Source of the DNA: Ananas comosus
Taxonomy: Eukaryota; Streptophyta; Magnoliopsida; Poales; Bromeliaceae
Assembly: GCF_001540865.1 (NCBI RefSeq)
Contig: NC_033637.1
Coordinates: forward strand, 2,322,149-2,386,148
DNA: 64,000 bases
Direction: 5' to 3'
Position 1 is the stretch's first letter. The number at the start of each line of letters is the position of its first letter. A model generated the notes under the pieces. That model ran no database searches, was not told the DNA's origin, and was given only the letters and a program-made list of their open reading frames with translations. Below are positions 1 to 10,400 of the stretch, one piece after another. The position numbers and the translations under genes are program-made.

Positions 1-317
1 TAGATGGCATTAAATTATTAAAGAAAGAATATTCAGGTATCTGACTCATTCGTGATTGCCGGCCACGACTAATATGTGAAATAATTAAAAAAATTGACAC
101 ATTAGGAACAAAAATTATTGTTCTTATTTTTTTTTGTCTTGCGTAGTAGTTGCGTATCGATCCTTCAAGTTGAAAATTCCGAGAGAAAGAAAATTCGTTA
201 TGTGAATAAGAAAAAAAATGAAAAAGAACAAAAAAAAACACCCTATTATTGCTTATCGGGCCAGTACTCTAATGTGGTTGCGCCTAAAATTCGAGTGAAA
301 AAAAATCAATGGTACTT

Positions 318-470
318 AACACAATTAGCTAAGGGTTAGGTGGTTGAAATTCAAAATCTCAATTTCGAAACTTGGTTATTTGATATTTCTAACTAAGCTT
401 ATTTTAAAAATATAAAAATAAACGAGGCCAGTAGATTGCTGCTACCTATCTCTTTAAAAAAAAAAATTTG
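318..470 (+). repeat. Diverged SINE copy
   Basis: The segment ends with the same 3' module as the better SINE copies: AAATAAACGAGG, then GCTACCTATCTCT, then an A run. The tRNA-like head is badly decayed, so the 5' boundary is uncertain. Confidence 0.4.
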
Positions 471-564
471 AGTAAAAACTTATAACTTGAAACTTATTAA
501 TAAAGATTCAGATATAAAATATACATACAGTCCACTAAATTTTCTCGATGAAGTTGCACTTCTT

Positions 565-697
565 TACCGCAAGTGGCAAAAGGCTCGGTGATTGGTACCC
601 GAGATCCCAAGTTCGAATTATAGTTGATTCGCATTTTTAGTTAAATTTATTTCTAAATGAAATTAACAAAACGGATAACGTGTTGCTTATCTCTTAG

Positions 698-724
<27 letters not shown>
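565..724 (+). repeat. SINE copy with poly(A) tail
   Basis: The head contains GCAAGTGGCAAAAGG and, further in, CCCAAGTTCGAAT, which resembles a Pol III B box (GTTCGAATCC). The body GTTAAATTTATTTCTAAATG and the tail ATCTCTTAG plus a long A run match the other copies in this window (23483-23646, 29777-29930, 30503-30692, 43841-43982). This is a tRNA-derived, non-autonomous retroposon. I could not see a clean target duplication for this copy. Confidence 0.7.
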
Positions 725-728
<4 letters not shown>

Positions 729-1756
729 TACTAATGCATTTCAAACCATCTACATTGGGAAAAAAAATGGAGTTTTGATGACTACTCTGTAAATAAAAGA
801 AAAAAAGAAAAATCTTTGGAGGAAATCATGCTGAATAGTTAAAGATATCAAGGAAGAGAAAAAAAAAGGGTCCTTAAAATGTTTGGTTAAGTAAGAAGCA
901 TCACATATTCACATGCCATGTGATCAAACCTCTTAAAATATTTGTTCCCTCTTCGCCTAACCTGCTCCCCACTTTCACACTACCAATCAAGCACAAAATT
1001 TTAGAGCTTTGGAGTAATGATGTCGATCTCTTAAACTAACAGCGCTTGTGTTTCCTGTTCCCTTGAACGTAACAATTGACTTGGACATCTCAAACCTCTC
1101 ACCTCCAACAAAAAAATAAAATAAAATAATAAAATAATAAAATCATTTCATTTTATTTTATTTTTTATTTCTCACGACCTTTATAGGAGCCAAATCATTT
1201 ATGAAATCTAACCCAACAGTTTAATACTTCTACTAAGAAAACCAGGCTGGTTGATTTGAACTTTGTAAATTAAAAATATCAAGAGTTATGGGATGTTATG
1301 TAAATAAAAAATAGCTGCAACTATTCCAAAGTGGTGAATATTTGAGATATTATCTCCATTATTTCACGTTATAGAAAAACATTTGTGCGAAAATCAATCG
1401 GACCTTATCCATAAAGCTATTTCATATATAGACCTATTTTTAAGGATTTTTTTCCGCATTTAATCCGTTAATTTATTTTATAAACAATTTTAATAAATTT
1501 ATATTTGTATAAATAAATTTTTTTTTACCATACGATATTTTATATGGCGTTTTTAAATTGAGTACAGTAATTAAATCACCGTGTAAATATCAATAGAATA
1601 ATTTAATTATAGTGTTCAACTTTTTTTTTTTTTAAGAGACTAAATATAAAAAAGGTCTATATTTATGAATCACTAATATACCAAAATAATATACCTATAT
1701 ATTACTTTCATCTATATTAACTCGTGTAAACATGAGATAACATATATTAATAATAA

Positions 1757-2177
1757 TGAAAACTTCAAATATCCTCGTTATGGTTTTACTTTTTCTTACT
1801 TTAGTACCATATGATTTAAAGTGCATCAAGTTAGTACCTATGGTTTCACGCTTTCTCACTTTAGTACTTTGTAGTTTAAAGTGTATTGAATTAGTATCTT
1901 GTGGTTTCGCACTTTCTCACTTTAGTATCATGTAGTTTAATATTCATTAAGAGAAAAATAAAATCACAGAGTACTAACCTGATACAAAAATAAAATCACA
2001 TGATACTAACTTGATACAAAAATAAAATCACAGAATATTAATTTGATACATTTTAAACCATAAAATATTAAAATAAGAAAGTGCAAAACCGTATGATACT
2101 AATTTAATACACTTTAAACTATAGGGTACTAAAATAAAAACGTACGAAATCATTGGAGGAGTTTTTGAAGTTTTCCC
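1757..2177. mobile_element. Foldback/MITE-like element A
   Basis: The ends are inverted copies: GAAAACTTCAAATATCC on the left and the reverse complement of GAAAACTTCAAAAACTCC on the right. Inside, a sub-repeat of roughly 55 bp (CACTTTAGTA...TTTAAAGTGTAT...TAGTAC) occurs several times in direct orientation on the left half and inverted on the right half, so the whole element can fold back. A second member lies at 40581-40934. It has no coding capacity. Confidence 0.6.
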
Positions 2178-2399
2178 TTCAAAGTAAATTGAAGGGCATT
2201 CACAAGAACATTTATAAAATACTTGAAATATAGTACCTACGAAGTACGAACAAGTAAGACCCAGAGCTTAAATACTATTAAAATAGTATTATTAGAAAAA
2301 GATACAAAAAAAAAAATCAGTCCTCTATTTTTAAATACTTAAAAATAATTTTGTTCTCAGTAAAAAAATAAGAATTTGATTTTTTTTTTAATTAATAAG

Positions 2400-2830
2400 A
2401 TCTACTGATAAAAGCAAGTGGGCCGAACGGCAACTGACGGCGACGGCGAGCCGTTCGAGGCGGCCGTACGGAGAGGGCGGGCCGTTCTAGGCGCGGGAGC
2501 CCCGCGGGCGATGACGCCGTCATCCGGACGCCGTTTCGGCAGTGATTGCTCCGCCGACAGAACGGAACGGGGTCACGGGCCCTGCTGTCGCGGTCCCCTC
2601 CCACTCCGCTTCCCCGTACTGCTCACTTAATTACACTTTTTTGTTTTTTACCGTTTTTACCCCTGCTACTTTTCCACTTACCAAATTACCCTCGGCGTTC
2701 GAATTATTTCCCATCAGGTGCCCCGGTAGCGATGCGATCCTCACCGTCCGATTGGACCAGTACGACCCGCGCTCTGGGCTTGGCACGTGAACCTGGGCCC
2801 ACCGTGGGCCCCTCCCCAAGATCCTATCTC
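2400..2830. other. GC-rich island without a recognisable gene
   Basis: GC content rises sharply compared with the flanks, and CpG is frequent. A palindromic CACGTG (G-box core) lies near 2785 and GGGCCCACCGTGGGCCCC near 2797-2814. Small open frames exist on both strands but none resembles a known family, and no splice-linked continuation was found. It could be a promoter of an unannotated transcript or a fragment carried by a transposon. Confidence 0.4.
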
Positions 2831-2991
2831 TCAATTATTTGATCTGAACTTTTTTTTTTTTTCTTTTTCTTTTTCACCTAGCAGGGTATTGAACTCTAAT
2901 CTTTTTTTTTTTTTTTAAGTTAATTCTCCAGATAACAAATATTAGTGGCTAAGTAGTATATATAATTTCAAATGATAATATTTAATAAGAT

Positions 2992-3298
2992 TAGAGCTTT
3001 TTATGCATTTAGCTTCCTTATATATTTTTTTTTCACAAATAATTCTGCGAAATTCATAACTACAAAACTGGTCTTATCCCTGCCATACAAGCGTCACATC
3101 AGCGATTGGCTAGCATAAGTTGAACACGAAATACGGTGAGCCATTCACCGTATTTAAATACGGTGAATCATTCACCATGTTCAACTTAATTCTTCACAGT
3201 CGTTGACGTGACGCTTATATATTGCTTGCGTAGTGAAGATAGAATCATTTTTGTAATTATAAATTTCGTAACATAATGTTATTTTTCGACTCTAATAC
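2992..3298. mobile_element. Hairpin element related to the 5505-6095 MITE
   Basis: Imperfect terminal inverted repeats run inward from ATTAGAGC (left) and the reverse complement of GACTCTAAT (right). Both arms contain GAAATT(C/T)ATAA(C/T)TAC and a GCGTCAC module. The centre (about 3118-3186) is two adjacent palindromes built from CGGTGAATCATTCACC and flanked by TTGAAC/GTTCAA. The same palindrome core recurs six times in the larger element at 5505-6095. Confidence 0.5.
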
Positions 3299-4035
3299 CT
3301 AATTATCAGGCTTAATTTGAGGTACTAAATATTCCGTTGTAAAAAGAAGTTGATCACGGCAACGGGCCTGCGAAGGTAAAACATTTATTAACTGTGGTAA
3401 ACAACAATTGTGGTTAAAGTTAAATTTTTAGAAGGCTATTTTGGTGGACTGGGTCCATTGAATAATTTCTCGGCCTAAGAAAACAATCCGAAAAAGATCC
3501 CTTTGTTGTATGGTGATGTGAAGCACGACCGTAGGATTCGGCGGACCCCACAACACCACGCCCCTCTGTCTCTGATCCACCCATGGTCTCGGTCTCCTCT
3601 CTCCCCGTCCATACACCGTACACCAGGTCTTGTCGAATCACTGGGTGTCCTACGCCAACGTGTCGAGTCCCTAATGGTAGGGCTCGAATATCTAAGCTCG
3701 CAACACCGTAGACCATAAGCTGATAAGGAAATAAAAAAAACCTGCTCACGTTTGTCCCGTTATGCTCGGCATCCGGGGAAAACTACTAGGAATCTCGTGG
3801 CAATTTCGTGATTAAAAGCATTTGCAGAGGTAAATGTTCAGTGGTGGCTTCTCACGTAATTACATGGTAAATTAAGGGCAGTTTGTTTGGGTGTACGGGG
3901 CGAGCTCCTGAATAGCCGATCCGATCCTCGGGTCCAGTGATAAGGATTCGCGCGTGAAATCATGTACCCTTGTTTTTGCTCACGTTGTACAATCTAATTA
4001 GTGTATTTTTTTTTTCAAAAAAATTAAATTAAAAG

Positions 4036-4036
<1 letters not shown>

Positions 4037-4069
<33 letters not shown>
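4037..4069. repeat. (AAT)n microsatellite
   Basis: About eleven uninterrupted AAT/ATA triplets lie in intergenic DNA. Confidence 0.9.
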
Positions 4070-5504
4070 GTTAATTAGCTAGTTATAATTTTATATAGAG
4101 TATGATAATAAGTTCTTAATGCTACTTAATTAAACATATGCTGTATTGTTTTTATTGGATTTTAATGTTTTTAAGATGGCTACAATATATAAATACCTCT
4201 AGTAATAAAAAATTTTATTTGCACTTAATTACTGTGTACTGTTAGTCTTTTTTTTTTTTTTTTTTTTTCCTCGCGAGACTACTATAATATTAAAAAAAAG
4301 TATTACTATTGTATGAGCTTAGATTTTTTTGAAAATAATTAATGTAAGATCAACTTAATAAAAAAACAAATTTAGACAAATGCTTTTAATATATTAATAA
4401 AGTAGCGTGGTCCAGCATTTTTAACGTACTTAAAATTGTATGTTTAATTAAGTTTACAAAATATTCATGCACTAAATGAATTACGTGATTGAACATAATT
4501 GTTAACCGAGTGTTAAATACAAAATAACTTTTTTTGGAAGCTCAATTAATTGTTTCCGTGTAGTACACTCCCTTTAGAAACTTGGTTTCCTTGATCTAAT
4601 CGTTTCTTACGTTGTCGGTAACTGCTAATTTGTGATTTAAAATGCAAGATATTCTCTCTCATAGCTTGTGTTTTATTTTCCAAAATTTTTCGTCAAATAG
4701 AGAAGCAAAATACTTTATTTTGTAAATAAATGTAACAATACTAATAATCATATTAATTTGTAGCTTACCAAGATATTATTTTATTTGTTATTCATCATTC
4801 TTAGTGTAGTGATAAAAATTAATAATTGGGCCCAATGTTTTAAATTGAAAACTTAGTTGTTTCATATTTTTACTTATGTTCATTTATACATTATAAATTG
4901 CACATTTAATTCTCAAATTATAAGTTGCTTGACATTTTTGTTCTAACATTAATTTTTATAATTTTGAAAATAAAAAATATATTACAGTTAAGTCTTATAA
5001 CGTAATTTAATAAACTAAATATAAGTAATTTCTGATATAAAAATAATGTGAGATCTTAATTACCTGTTATCATCGATCACAATATTACATATATTTTTTT
5101 ATATTATGATATATCACTATTTAGTGAATAAATTGATTTATAAAATATAGATTGCAACAATTTTAAAATCGAACTAATTAAATAACTAAAATAAATTAAA
5201 ATTATTATTTTTGAGAACCAAGTGTACAATTTATTTATTTTTATAAACAAATAAAATAATATGCTATTTTGTTTAAAAAAATATTTTGTCAATTTTTTGA
5301 GTATTTGTAATTTTGTTTAGATTCTTATTACAATCTAAACTGAATATGTTTTTTTTTTTTTTTTTGGTGTCCTTCTCGAAGCCGAAGCCTTGATGACTAT
5401 CATAACTTAGTTTAAATTTTTAATGAATAAAACAGATAAAAATAAAATACTGTAATATATTTATTTTTTTAAAAAATATTTAATTATATTTTAAATTTAA
5501 ATCG

Positions 5505-6095
5505 CGGATTTTTTTTGCAAAAATAGCCCCATAAAAATTTATTTTCGAAAATAGCCTGTGTAAAAAATTATTTGCAAAAATGGCCCTGGCCTGCTCCGTC
5601 AGCGCCACGTCAGCGCACGCGGCGGGCTGGGCATATTGTTATAAGTTGAACACGGTGAATCATTCACCGTGTTCAATACAAGATTTTGTATTGGACACGG
5701 TAAATGGTTCACCGTGTCCAATACAAATACATTCGACTTAGCCAAAAATGGCTAAGTTGTGGGTGTTTGTATTGGACACGGTGAATCATTCACCGTGTCC
5801 AATTATTTGTTATTGGACACGGTGAATTGATTCACCGTGTCCAATACAAATATATCCCACTTTAGCCATTTTGTATTGACACGGTGAACCATTCATCGTG
5901 TCCCATATCAAAAATTTTGTATTGAACACGGTGAATGGTTCACCGTGTTCAATATAAACACTTGGCCCAGCCCCGCCCGCGTGGCGCTGACGTGGCGCTG
6001 ACGGGGCGGGGCCAGGGCCATTTTTGCAAATAATTTTTACACAGGGCCAATTTAAAAAAAAAAAATTGTCAGGGGGCTATTTGCAAAAAAACCCC
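5505..6095. mobile_element. Mutator-like MITE carrying a palindrome array
   Basis: Terminal inverted repeats of about 130 bp begin with (G)GATTTTTTTTGCAAA on the left and, read in reverse complement, GGGGTTTTTTTGCAAA on the right. They continue through GCCCTG, AATTATTTGCAAAAATGGCC and the CGCCACGTCAGCGC module. TTTAAATCG (5496-5504) and TTAAAATCG (6096-6104) flank it as a probable 9-bp target duplication (8 of 9 identical). Long TIRs with a 9-bp duplication are the hallmark of Mutator-like elements. The interior has no ORF. It consists of six consecutive palindromes of about 30 bp (near 5645, 5690, 5772, 5812, 5873 and 5920) with the core CACGGTGAATNNTTCACCGTG. Confidence 0.75.
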
Positions 6096-6588
6096 TTAAA
6101 ATCGTAAATACTCATGGAGAGATCCGGAAAAGCGCGGTAAGAAGAGGAGTTCGCGGGAAAACTGGACCGTTAGAAGGAGGGGGCGGTAGCACAAATAGTA
6201 ATAATAATAATAATTTAATTTAAAACCACTAAATTTTTAAAAATATAATAAAGTAATCAACACAAACACTATTTTGTATTCTACATTACGCTATTTTTTT
6301 TTCGTTTTCTTTTTTTAAAAAATTGTTTTTAAGAATTTTATGCCTCTCTCTCTCTCTCTGCGTTAAAGGACGAGCGAGTTCCCTCCTCCCACCACTTGCT
6401 TGGCCCCCTCCCTCCCCACCGTTCCTTTCCCTTCCTCTGCTGTCGCTTCCACAGCGACCTTTAGTAGTGTTCTCGCCTCACCCCTTCTTCGTCGAGCTCC
6501 GTCGACGCATTCGAATTCGGAACCCTAGAGTGCTTCGGATCGGAGTCGAGAGAAGAAGCGCTGCCGATCGAGCTCTCTTTGGCCTGAA

Positions 6589-6984
6589 ATGGTGGTTCCA
6601 GACCCTGTTTTTGGGGAAATCAAAGAGTTTCTTCTCAATTTTGGGGTGTTTTGAGCTTGTTTGGCTTAAATTTGTGTGAGATCTCAGCCTCTTCTCCTTT
6701 TCTACTCGAACTCTCGGTCTCGGAGTCGAATTCATTCGTCTTTTAGCCTTTTGTAGTTGAAGCGTCGAAATTGAGCCCCACAGTCCCAAATCGGTGGAAC
6801 CCTAAGCAAAATTTCGAGTTTTAATCGCCAATTTCTTCTCCCTGGGCGCCAAATTAGCGGTTTTCAGGGGGAAATTTACTTCACATGCCTCTCGGTAAAT
6901 CCGGACAAAGATAAGGGGGCATAGAAGTGCTTTTACGCCCCATTAAGCCGCTAAAGATCCAATTTTTCCGTTTCAAAAGTAGGG

Positions 6985-7028
<44 letters not shown>

Positions 7029-7390
7029 GGGGGGTATTTCGTGGAGGGGGTGCTCGTTTAGTCGTTTTGCTTACCGAAGAGAGTTAAAAGCGGCAACTGA
7101 CCACAAAGAGAAAAGAGAGTAGGGGCGCAGGTGCTACTATAGGAGAGGGTGTAGTAGCGGACCTTTTCCCAAAGGATCAAGGCGACGCCTTTCGCTTAGG
7201 ATTATCCCTAGGGTTTCTAGAGAGAAAGGCGGAGCCTCAAAAGGGCTTGGGAATTAATGCCTGGATCAGTGGGACTTTTATAAGTATTAAAAACGTGATT
7301 CTGGGAGCTAAGAGCAAGGGATCGTTATTTTCTCGGCTTCGATTTCATTTTCGAGTTTACTGTGTAGAGATTGCTGGAGAAATGGGGTAG
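6589..7390 (+). promoter_or_regulatory. ARF 5' leader with several upstream ORFs
   Basis: This is the presumed transcribed leader of the ARF gene. It holds a run of small upstream ORFs: 6589-6654 (21 codons), 6885-6914 (MPLGKSGQR), 7257-7283 (MPGSVGLL) and a minimal ATG-GGG-TAG at 7382-7390. A (GA)n tract lies at 6987-7025. Upstream ORFs in ARF leaders are known to reduce translation and to make it depend on reinitiation factors. The transcription start is not visible, so which uORFs are in the mRNA is inferred. Confidence 0.5.
6987..7025 (+). repeat. (GA)n tract in the ARF leader
   Basis: Nearly 20 GA units lie about 460 bp upstream of the ARF start codon. GA/CT tracts in plant leaders are common binding sites for BPC/GAGA-binding factors. 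That role is inference here. Confidence 0.85.
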
Positions 7391-7487
7391 ATCAGAATAA
7401 TAGTTTCATCAGTTCTGTGTCTTCGTCTTCTTGCAATTTTGAGTTCTTCTAATCGAGCTCTCGGAAGAGGTTGTTGCGCAATTCCTC

Positions 7488-10400
7488 ATGGCGACTTCAA
7501 TTGGCACAGTTGAGGGATTACCTGGATCAGGTGAGTTTCTTCTTTCTCTTTCAATTCTTCTTAAATTTGGTCTTAATGGCTCTGATTTTGCCCTCTACTT
7601 TGAGTTTTGGGGAAAATTGGCGTATTTTCCATGTTGGGTTGAATTGATAGGGTGGGCCTTGCTGTACCTGTTAATAATTAGATAAATTTTCTGGAGAATT
7701 TAATGTTTGTAGAGATATTTATCTTCGAGGACCAATTTTAAGTTTACCCACCTGAGCGGATCAGTCACCTTTCCCTTTTTTCTTTTTGGTTTTGGGGCTA
7801 ATTCTCTTTAAATTCGTAGGCGAGGTGCTTCTTTCTGTGTTTTCTGCTTGGTCGATGATATTAGATTACAAATGTTTTTGACTTCTTATCTCCTTTTGCT
7901 GCTCCCGTAGAGATCTCTTTAATGGCCTTTCTTGTTTCAAGGCTCGTTGTTCGTGAATCACGAGTCAAGCAGAATTGTAGTTCTTTTCGGGTTATGAAGA
8001 TCTGTTATATATTAAATTTTATTGCACCTTATGGGACCATAAGCCTCAGCAAAACTTGAATTTTCTTTTATAATCACAATTTATAAGTTGACGGAGAAGG
8101 AACTGCATAAATGGTCTTAATTGACTCATATTTTCATATTCGCTGTAAATCTATATCCAAATTTATAGGGTTTTTCTAATGTATTGGTTGAAACATTATG
8201 CCTGAAGGGACCTCTGGTGATGCCTTGTTTCGCGAGCTCTGGCATGCATGTGCAGGAACTCTGGTTACAGTTCCCCATGAAGAGCAGCGAGTCTATTACT
8301 TTCCAGAGGGTCATATGGAACAGGTAACAGTAGTTCTATTATATTGGATGTGTTATTTCTTAATGAATATAGCGGGTGGCATGCTTCCCATCTCTCTCTC
8401 TCTCTCTCTCTCTCTCAAAAGAGGAATGTGTTATTGTGTTCTTCAAAGCTCTTAGAAGTGATACTCATATTCTATATAGCTAGCAAACATAGTTGGATGT
8501 TAAACATAGTTGGTAATGGCTACTTATCTCATACTGATTATTATTATTATTATTATTATTATTTATATTATTATTAATATTATTATTTTTCTGATATTTT
8601 GAAGCTTGAAGCATCAACAAATCAGGGGCTTGACCAGCAGATGCCCGTGTTCAATCTTCCATCGAAGATCCTATGCAAGGTTGTCAATGTTCGACTACAG
8701 GTTAGTTCGATTCGGTCATCTTGCTGGTTAACCAAACTTCTATGTTGTCCTTCTTGCTTTCTATAGTATGTAGAATGTTGATATTATGCTTGTATAGAAG
8801 ATTCGCTTATCATCTCGTTTACATGTAGGCTGAAGCAGATACAGATGAAGTTTTTGCACAGATAACTTTATTGCCGGATGCAAATGTGAGTAATTTTTTT
8901 TGCTGTTTTCATATTGTAATTCCTTGTGCCAATTTCTACTATGGTTGCTGTTAATTGCAATGTAGCAATGTCACACTCTGACAGCCGTAGAAACTACAGG
9001 AAGTTGGAAGTTACTATTTCTTTTCTTTTAATTTTTGTGAGGAGATCTTTTTTTCTTGTTATCTTTATCTGATGGATATCTTTTATTCTGAATTATCTAA
9101 CTACTGTTATTTTAAAAATCTATACTTAATCTTTTTCTTGCTATTTCTCATCAGCATAGTATCTTAGTGTCGTTTTTGTATCTATATGACCTCTTTTTCT
9201 TGCTATTTCTGTTCAGCAAAGTGAGGTCTTAAGTCCAGACCCTGCACAACCTGAACCTGAAAGGTGCACAGTTCACTCATTTTGCAAGACGCTAACTGCT
9301 TCGGACACAAGCACTCATGGTGGATTTTCAGTTCTTAGGAGGCATGCAGACGAATGTCTACCTCCACTGGTCAGCCACAGTAGATTTTTTTTTTTTCCCT
9401 CTATGGTCAATTTACATTTTAAATTTGTATCATTTCCTTTTTTTATTTTTACTTTTACTTTTTTTACATCCATCATTTTAATGTTCCTTTGTTCTTTGTG
9501 CAGGATATGTCTCAGAATCCACCATGGCAGGAATTAGTTGCCAAAGATCTTCATGCGAACGAGTGGCATTTCCGTCATATTTTTCGAGGTGTGAACATTG
9601 TCCTTTTTGCTCGCTGGATAAGATTGCTTCTTTTTACTAATTTAAGGAACATTCACTACGATATCCTTTACAATATATCTTTTGATTCATGGTACTGTCT
9701 TCCTGTTAATGCAGTTGTGTAATATCAATCATATGAAAAGACTTTGATTTTATATGGGTTATAGTATTGCTATTCATTATTAGTCTCTGCCTATTGAGTG
9801 CCAACTAATGGGCCAGTTGGTAAAGAGAGCTTGAAAGTTCAAGTTGATGCTTGCTGAAAGATAGCTATTTTGTTTAGGTAGTCTAGTCTCATAGGAATGT
9901 TGACTCATTGAATTTCAGGCTTCAGTGTAAGAATTTAGTGGGCATATATAACAATTCTTTCTGATGGTTAAAACTGAGAGCTAGGGCTACATAACATTCT
10001 ACTCCATTACCATTTCTTTCAGGGCAACCTAGGCGTCATTTGCTCACCACAGGGTGGAGCGTCTTTGTCAGTGCAAAAAGACTTGTAGCTGGTGATGCAT
10101 TTATATTTTTGAGGTCAGCAGATAGTTCTTTGCAGGGCGATGAGCCAATTGTATATGGCCGTCTCATTGTGGATTATTTTTCCCCCCTTCTCTTGGGCAA
10201 AATCTATGTAGTCACTGAATATCCTGATATTGCAACATAGTAACTTTTCACTTGAATGCTGTAGTCCAAAACCCCTCATTTATTGCAATTCCATCTCTAG
10301 CCACTAAAGAAATTTGACAATGTGCAACTTCTCTTTTTTCTATAAAATGGCTTTTTGGTGGTCCTATTTCAAGTACACCAAAATGAGGATGCTATTTCAC

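Larger units (their letters stand above)
1..6300. other. Gene-poor AT-rich region with repeats
   Basis: I find no convincing gene here. Open frames are short and show no family signature. Most of the DNA is AT-rich with long A or T runs. What can be named is listed separately: SINE copies near 318-470 and 565-724, a foldback element at 1757-2177, a GC-rich island at 2400-2830, a hairpin element at 2992-3298, an AAT microsatellite at 4037-4069 and a Mutator-like MITE at 5505-6095. The stretch 3420-3720 has moderate GC and overlapping open frames on both strands but no recognisable protein. Confidence 0.7.

Noticed and set aside
5640..5960. CRISPR-like array of palindromic repeats
   Set aside because: Plant nuclear DNA; the repeats are bounded by transposon TIRs, spacers are irregular and there are no cas genes.
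6323..6679. 118-codon ORF upstream of ARF
   Set aside because: It lies in the pyrimidine-rich promoter or leader of the ARF gene and shows no family signature.
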